Shown here in pieces: positions 31,719-34,412 of a DNA stretch of 34,412 nt. The translations under genes and the position numbers were made by a program. Source of the DNA: Lachnospiraceae bacterium (lineage in GTDB: Bacteria > Bacillota > Clostridia > Lachnospirales > Lachnospiraceae). The DNA lies in the NCBI GenBank assembly GCA_030526405.1, contig JAUNCZ010000033.1:1-34412 (forward strand), in the 5' to 3' direction. The notes under the pieces were generated by a model. It had not been told where the DNA came from and made no database searches. It saw only the letters and a list, made by a program, of their open reading frames with translations. Numbering within the stretch: position 1 is the first letter of the stretch; every line of letters begins with the position of its first letter.

Positions 31719-31765
31719 AGTAAAGCGGACATTCGCAATCCGCTTCGCTACTTGCTCATGAACCA
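31719..31765 (+). repeat. Dispersed hairpin repeat A, copy 3
   Basis: This 47-bp copy is identical to the complement of 110-156. It begins 14 bp after the aldo/keto reductase stop and runs directly into the cloverleaf element, overlapping it at TGAACCA. Confidence 0.85.
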
Positions 31766-31885
31766 TTGCTGCCTTTGGCAGCTCATCAGCAGGAGCTTTT
31801 ACTCCTGCTGATGCAAGCATCCCCCCCTTTTACCCCCGCCTACGCCTCTGCGTCTTAGAGGCGGGGGACTGCTTGTAATGGTTCA
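31759..31885 (+). repeat. Cloverleaf-like multi-hairpin element
   Basis: TGAACCATT (31759-31767) pairs with AATGGTTCA (31877-31885) and closes a four-way junction. Inside are GCTGCC-TTT-GGCAGC (31768-31782), a 12-bp stem CATCAGCAGGAG with its complement (31784-31795 and 31802-31813), and CAAGCA/TGCTTG (31814-31819 and 31870-31875) enclosing CCCCCGCCT/AGGCGGGGG. No coding potential is seen. It may be a mobile palindromic element or a structured RNA. Confidence 0.7.
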
Positions 31886-31932
31886 AATACAGGACTGGAA
31901 ATAATTACAGAGAAAAAAGTAAATACAGGATA

Positions 31933-31982
31933 AAAAGAGGTGTATCCTCTGCCGCGACAGGTGGCAGGGATACACCTCTTTT
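31933..31982. terminator. Bidirectional terminator between AKR and AIM24 genes
   Basis: AAAAGAGGTGTATCC (31933-31947) pairs with its complement (31968-31982), with an inner CTGCC/GGCAG helix after one bulged T. Poly-A and poly-T ends serve both strands. Confidence 0.93.
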
Positions 31983-32015
31983 CCCTTTACAGGGAAGCTG
32001 CACTCCTGTAAAGGG
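31983..32015. terminator. Second hairpin, minus-strand side of the convergent gap
   Basis: CCCTTTACAGG (31983-31993) pairs with CCTGTAAAGGG (32005-32015) just downstream of the AIM24-family stop. No separate T run is present. It probably works with the adjoining terminator. Confidence 0.6.
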
Positions 32016-32026
32016 GTCATGCATTT

Positions 32027-32707
32027 CTATTTGCTGGGGGTTGGAAAGTAAGGGCGCAAAACATTTGCCACCTGATGCAGCGGAATGGTCTGCAGATATA
32101 CTTTACCGGGACCGGTGACGATGGTATTGAACAGTCCCTCGCCGCCGAACAGGATATTCTTGGCACCTTTTACCTGCTGAATATCCAGGCTGCAGGTGGC
32201 TTCCATGGCTGCAACATAGCCTGTATCCACCACGATCTGCTGACCGGGAGCCAGATCGTAGGTGATCACAGAGCCGTCGAATTCAGCAAAGACAACGCCT
32301 CGTCCGGAACAACGCTGAAGAATAAAGCCCTCACCTCCGAAGAAGCCGGCACCCAGTTTTTTCTGGAAGCAGATCTCGGTGGTGACACTTGTTTCGCTGG
32401 CAAGAAATGCCTTCTTCTGGAGAATCATCTCCCTGCCTGGTTCGATGTGGAAGGCCATGATAGAGCCGGGAAAGCTGGAGGCAAAGGCGATCATACCCTT
32501 TCCGTTGGCAGTGTAAATATTCTGGAACATCTTTTCGCCGGAGAACATACGACCAAAGGCCTTTCCAAGCCCTCCGTTTGTGGTGGTATCCATGGACATA
32601 TTCGGACTCATCCATGCCATTCCGCCGTTTTCGGTGATCATCTGCTCGCCGCTTTCCAGCTGACAGATCACTACGGGAAGATTTCCACCTTTGATATCAT
32701 ACTGCAT
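32027..32707 (-). CDS. AIM24-family protein (TIGR00266-type)
   Basis: This 226-residue protein is predicted to be almost all beta strand, with the AIM24/DUF124 pattern: ENGGMAWMSPNMSMDT near residue 26, LGKAFGRMFSGEKMFQN, then GGEGFILQRCSGRGVVF and FGGEGLFNTIVTGPGKVYLQT at the end. Members are found across bacteria, fungi and plants without a settled function in bacteria. Start ATG 32707 has AAAGGAG upstream. It is monocistronic, convergent with the aldo/keto reductase and divergent from the sugar-binding sensor component. Confidence 0.9.
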   Translation of the reverse strand: MQYDIKGGNLPVVICQLESGEQMITENGGMAWMSPNMSMDTTTNGGLGKAFGRMFSGEKMFQNIYTANGKGMIAFASSFPGSIMAFHIEPGREMILQKKAFLASETSVTTEICFQKKLGAGFFGGEGFILQRCSGRGVVFAEFDGSVITYDLAPGQQIVVDTGYVAAMEATCSLDIQQVKGAKNILFGGEGLFNTIVTGPGKVYLQTIPLHQVANVLRPYFPTPSK

Positions 32708-32846
32708 ACTAGACTCCTTTCAGATCATGTATTTGTTTGTTGCGTTTTATGAAAATGCTGGCTGCGACAGTTCGTGTAAACGCACTGTGTTCTATGTCTT
32801 AAGTATAACAAAATAACCAGAAACAGAGAAATGTTTTATTGGTTTA

Positions 32847-32855
32847 TGGTATAAT
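32847..32855 (+). promoter_or_regulatory. Extended -10 promoter of the sensor operon
   Basis: TGGTATAAT is an extended -10 (TG-N-TATAAT) 37 bp before the start of the binding-protein gene. No good -35 is seen, as is usual for extended -10 promoters. Confidence 0.5.
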
Positions 32856-32892
32856 TTTATCAAATATACTGTGGGATGACAGGAGAAGATGG

Positions 32893-33936
32893 ATGAAAAA
32901 GCAATTAAGGATGAAACATCTGTTGCTATTGTGCCTTCTCATTCTGGTGAGCGCAGCAGGTATTCTGCTGATGGGGGGAAGAGGACCGGAGAGCAGAGGC
33001 GGAGCAGAGGAAAATGCAACGATTTACAGCAGACATTATGCCCTGATCACTGGAGATTCGGATGATGAATTCTGGAAGCAGGTGTATGAAAGTGCCAGAG
33101 AAGCGGCGGCGGAGAAGGATATCTATGTGGAATGGTTCGGCAAGAATCTGTCCGTGAGCTATTCTGTGAAGGAGCTTCTTCACATGGCCATTCGGGCAGG
33201 TGTGGATGGAATCATTCTTCAGGCACCGGACGGACAGGAGACGGAGGAGCTGATTAATGAAAGTGTGGATGCAGGTATTCCGGTGGTGACGGTGCTTTCG
33301 GATTGTCAGTCCAGTCTTCGTCAGGCCTATGTGGGGGTGAATAACTATGAGATCGGTCTTCTGTATGGGGAGGAGATTGTCCGCCTGATCCTGCATCAGT
33401 TCAGCAAGAATATCCGGATCATGATCGTGGTGGGAGCAGAGGAACTTACCTCTTCTCAGAGTCTTGCCCTGCTGGGAATGAGAGAGTATATCAATGGAAA
33501 TCTGCCTAAGGGATATTTTGTTAATGTGGAAACAGAGCTGATTCCTCAGGAGAGCTCCTTCGCAACAGAGGAATATATCAACAGCATGTTTGTATCCAGT
33601 GCGCCATTGCCGGATATTATGATCTGCCTGGACGAAAGAGGAACCCGCTGTTCCTATCTGTCAGCGGTGGATCATAACCGTGTAGGAGAAACCGCCATTG
33701 TGGGATACTACTCCTCCAAGGATACCCTGGCGGCCCTGGAAAAGGGGATTCTGGATTCTATCCTGTCTGTGGATGCGGAGGAGATGGGAAAAAGTTCTGT
33801 GGAGGTATTGCTGGATTATCAGGAATACGGATATGCAAATACCTACAATACGGTGAAGATTCAGCTGCTGGATAAGGAGGATGCGGCCAGAATACTGGAG
33901 CGTGACAGGGATAACACAGAGGAGGGACAGGAATGA
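32893..33936 (+). CDS. Membrane-anchored periplasmic sugar-binding protein
   Basis: This 347-residue protein has an N-terminal hydrophobic segment (HLLLLCLLILVSAAGILLMGG) and a Peripla_BP_4-like two-lobed domain: ALITGDSDDEFWKQVYESAREAA, GVDGIILQAPDGQE, AGIPVVTVLSDC, YVGVNNYEIG and TAIVGYYSS. There is no lipobox Cys, so it is probably held by an uncleaved anchor rather than released or lipidated. Its stop overlaps the start of the next gene (ATGA), which encodes a membrane sensor. It therefore looks like the ligand-capturing part of a two-component system rather than a transporter subunit. ATG 32893 follows AGGAG (32881-32885). Confidence 0.85.
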   Translation: MKKQLRMKHLLLLCLLILVSAAGILLMGGRGPESRGGAEENATIYSRHYALITGDSDDEFWKQVYESAREAAAEKDIYVEWFGKNLSVSYSVKELLHMAIRAGVDGIILQAPDGQETEELINESVDAGIPVVTVLSDCQSSLRQAYVGVNNYEIGLLYGEEIVRLILHQFSKNIRIMIVVGAEELTSSQSLALLGMREYINGNLPKGYFVNVETELIPQESSFATEEYINSMFVSSAPLPDIMICLDERGTRCSYLSAVDHNRVGETAIVGYYSSKDTLAALEKGILDSILSVDAEEMGKSSVEVLLDYQEYGYANTYNTVKIQLLDKEDAARILERDRDNTEEGQE

Positions 33937-34412
33937 AACAGAAAATCAGACAGATGTCTCTGCTGCAGAAGCTGGTTATGCTTACCTTTGTTTCCATGCT
34001 GCTGGTTCTCCTGATCAACATTCTGATCTTTGGAAGACTGAATATGCTGAACCGACAGATCGGCGATGTATATACCGACAACACAAACCTGGAACTTCTG
34101 GGGGAAAAGCTGGATCGCCTTCAGCAGAGTGTGGAGGATTATGTGCGAAGCAGATCCACCAACTCCATCGAAGCCTACTACAAGGAGGAAGAGGAATTCC
34201 GGAATCAGGTGGAACTGCTGAATGCAGAAATCAGTGATGACGAGATCCTTCTGGCGGAGAAGAATATCAGAGGGCTGTCAGAATCCTATATGAAGCTGGC
34301 CGCAGATATTATTCAGGCAAAACGAGGAAGAAATGTTAAAAAATACGGTGCCCTGTCTGAGGAAGCCATTCAGCTCCGGAAGGATATCAGCAACTGTATT
34401 GAAAGTCTGAAG
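33933..34412 (+). CDS. Probable sensor histidine kinase, N-terminal part (cut by window end)
   Basis: An open frame starts at 33933, overlapping the preceding stop, and runs 160 codons to the window edge without a stop. One membrane helix (LVMLTFVSMLLVLLINILIF, about residues 14-33) is followed by an extracellular alpha-helical region with long amphipathic stretches (NTNLELLGEKLDRLQQSVED). This fits the sensor part of histidine kinases encoded after sugar-binding proteins in Lachnospiraceae. The kinase domain is not in the window, so the assignment rests on position and topology. A methyl-accepting protein is the main alternative. Confidence 0.65.
   Translation, partial: MKQKIRQMSLLQKLVMLTFVSMLLVLLINILIFGRLNMLNRQIGDVYTDNTNLELLGEKLDRLQQSVEDYVRSRSTNSIEAYYKEEEEFRNQVELLNAEISDDEILLAEKNIRGLSESYMKLAADIIQAKRGRNVKKYGALSEEAIQLRKDISNCIESLK

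Noticed and set aside
1-34412. tRNA, rRNA, insertion sequences, prophage, integrase
   Set aside because: No cloverleaf with tRNA consensus arms, no transposase or integrase-like protein and no phage gene cluster could be recognised.

Overview
The window looks like a chromosomal segment from a gut Lachnospiraceae bacterium (Clostridia, Bacillota), possibly Blautia or a close relative. The family rests on gene content and style: oligo-1,6-glucosidases with an ATPase-less maltodextrin ABC operon, YesL/DUF624, an AGCS amino-acid symporter, a LacX-type epimerase, PspC, an aldo/keto reductase with two Fe-S clusters, AGGAGG-type ribosome sites and intrinsic terminators. The genus is a guess. I see no rRNA, tRNA, CRISPR array, prophage or transposase gene.

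Layout. 1-217: leader with a copy of a dispersed hairpin repeat between near-identical 19-bp direct repeats, and a TACAATTGTA palindrome. 218-5045: MacB/FtsX-type ABC exporter whose permease carries a ~520-residue heptad-repeat insert. 5148-7051: threonine aldolase and a predicted 10-TM metal exporter, ended by a strong terminator. 7311-8696: sodium:alanine/glycine symporter, apparently with an AUU start. 8992-12086: LacX-type epimerase, glycerol kinase and a hotdog thioesterase, with degenerate simple repeats on both sides of glpK.

12233-22937 is an alpha-glucan island: a GH13 glucosidase on the minus strand, a divergent LacI regulator, then an operon of GH13_31 oligo-1,6-glucosidase, lipoprotein binding protein, two MalFG-type permeases, a YesL-like membrane protein and MalQ. 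Maltodextrins and isomalto-oligosaccharides would be imported, debranched and disproportionated to glucose and shorter glucans. No transport ATPase is encoded, so a shared MsmX/MsiK-type ATPase elsewhere is implied. The operon promoter (TTTACA-17-TATAAT) has two related 16-bp dyads about 64 bp apart upstream.

22998-28583: AraC regulator divergent from an MFS transporter, endonuclease IV divergent from a TIM-barrel sugar isomerase-like protein, a PspC protein and a monoacylglycerol-lipase-like hydrolase. 28584-29230 has no protein gene that I accept. On the minus strand it has a consensus promoter (TTGACA-17-TAATAT), a 5' stem-loop domain with a GAAA tetraloop, three or four copies of GGAGGTACGGTCC and a strong terminator. 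I read this as an unannotated ~390-nt RNA and rate it the best candidate for something new.

29231-31705: nitroreductase, then an MTA/SAH nucleosidase and Fe-S aldo/keto reductase pair. 31706-32026 holds another hairpin-repeat copy joined to a cloverleaf-like element of ~127 nt. 32027-34412: AIM24-family protein, a membrane-anchored sugar-binding protein, and the start of an overlapping gene, probably a sensor histidine kinase, cut by the window end. Two dispersed repeat families (A, three copies; B, three copies) decorate the intergenic regions.
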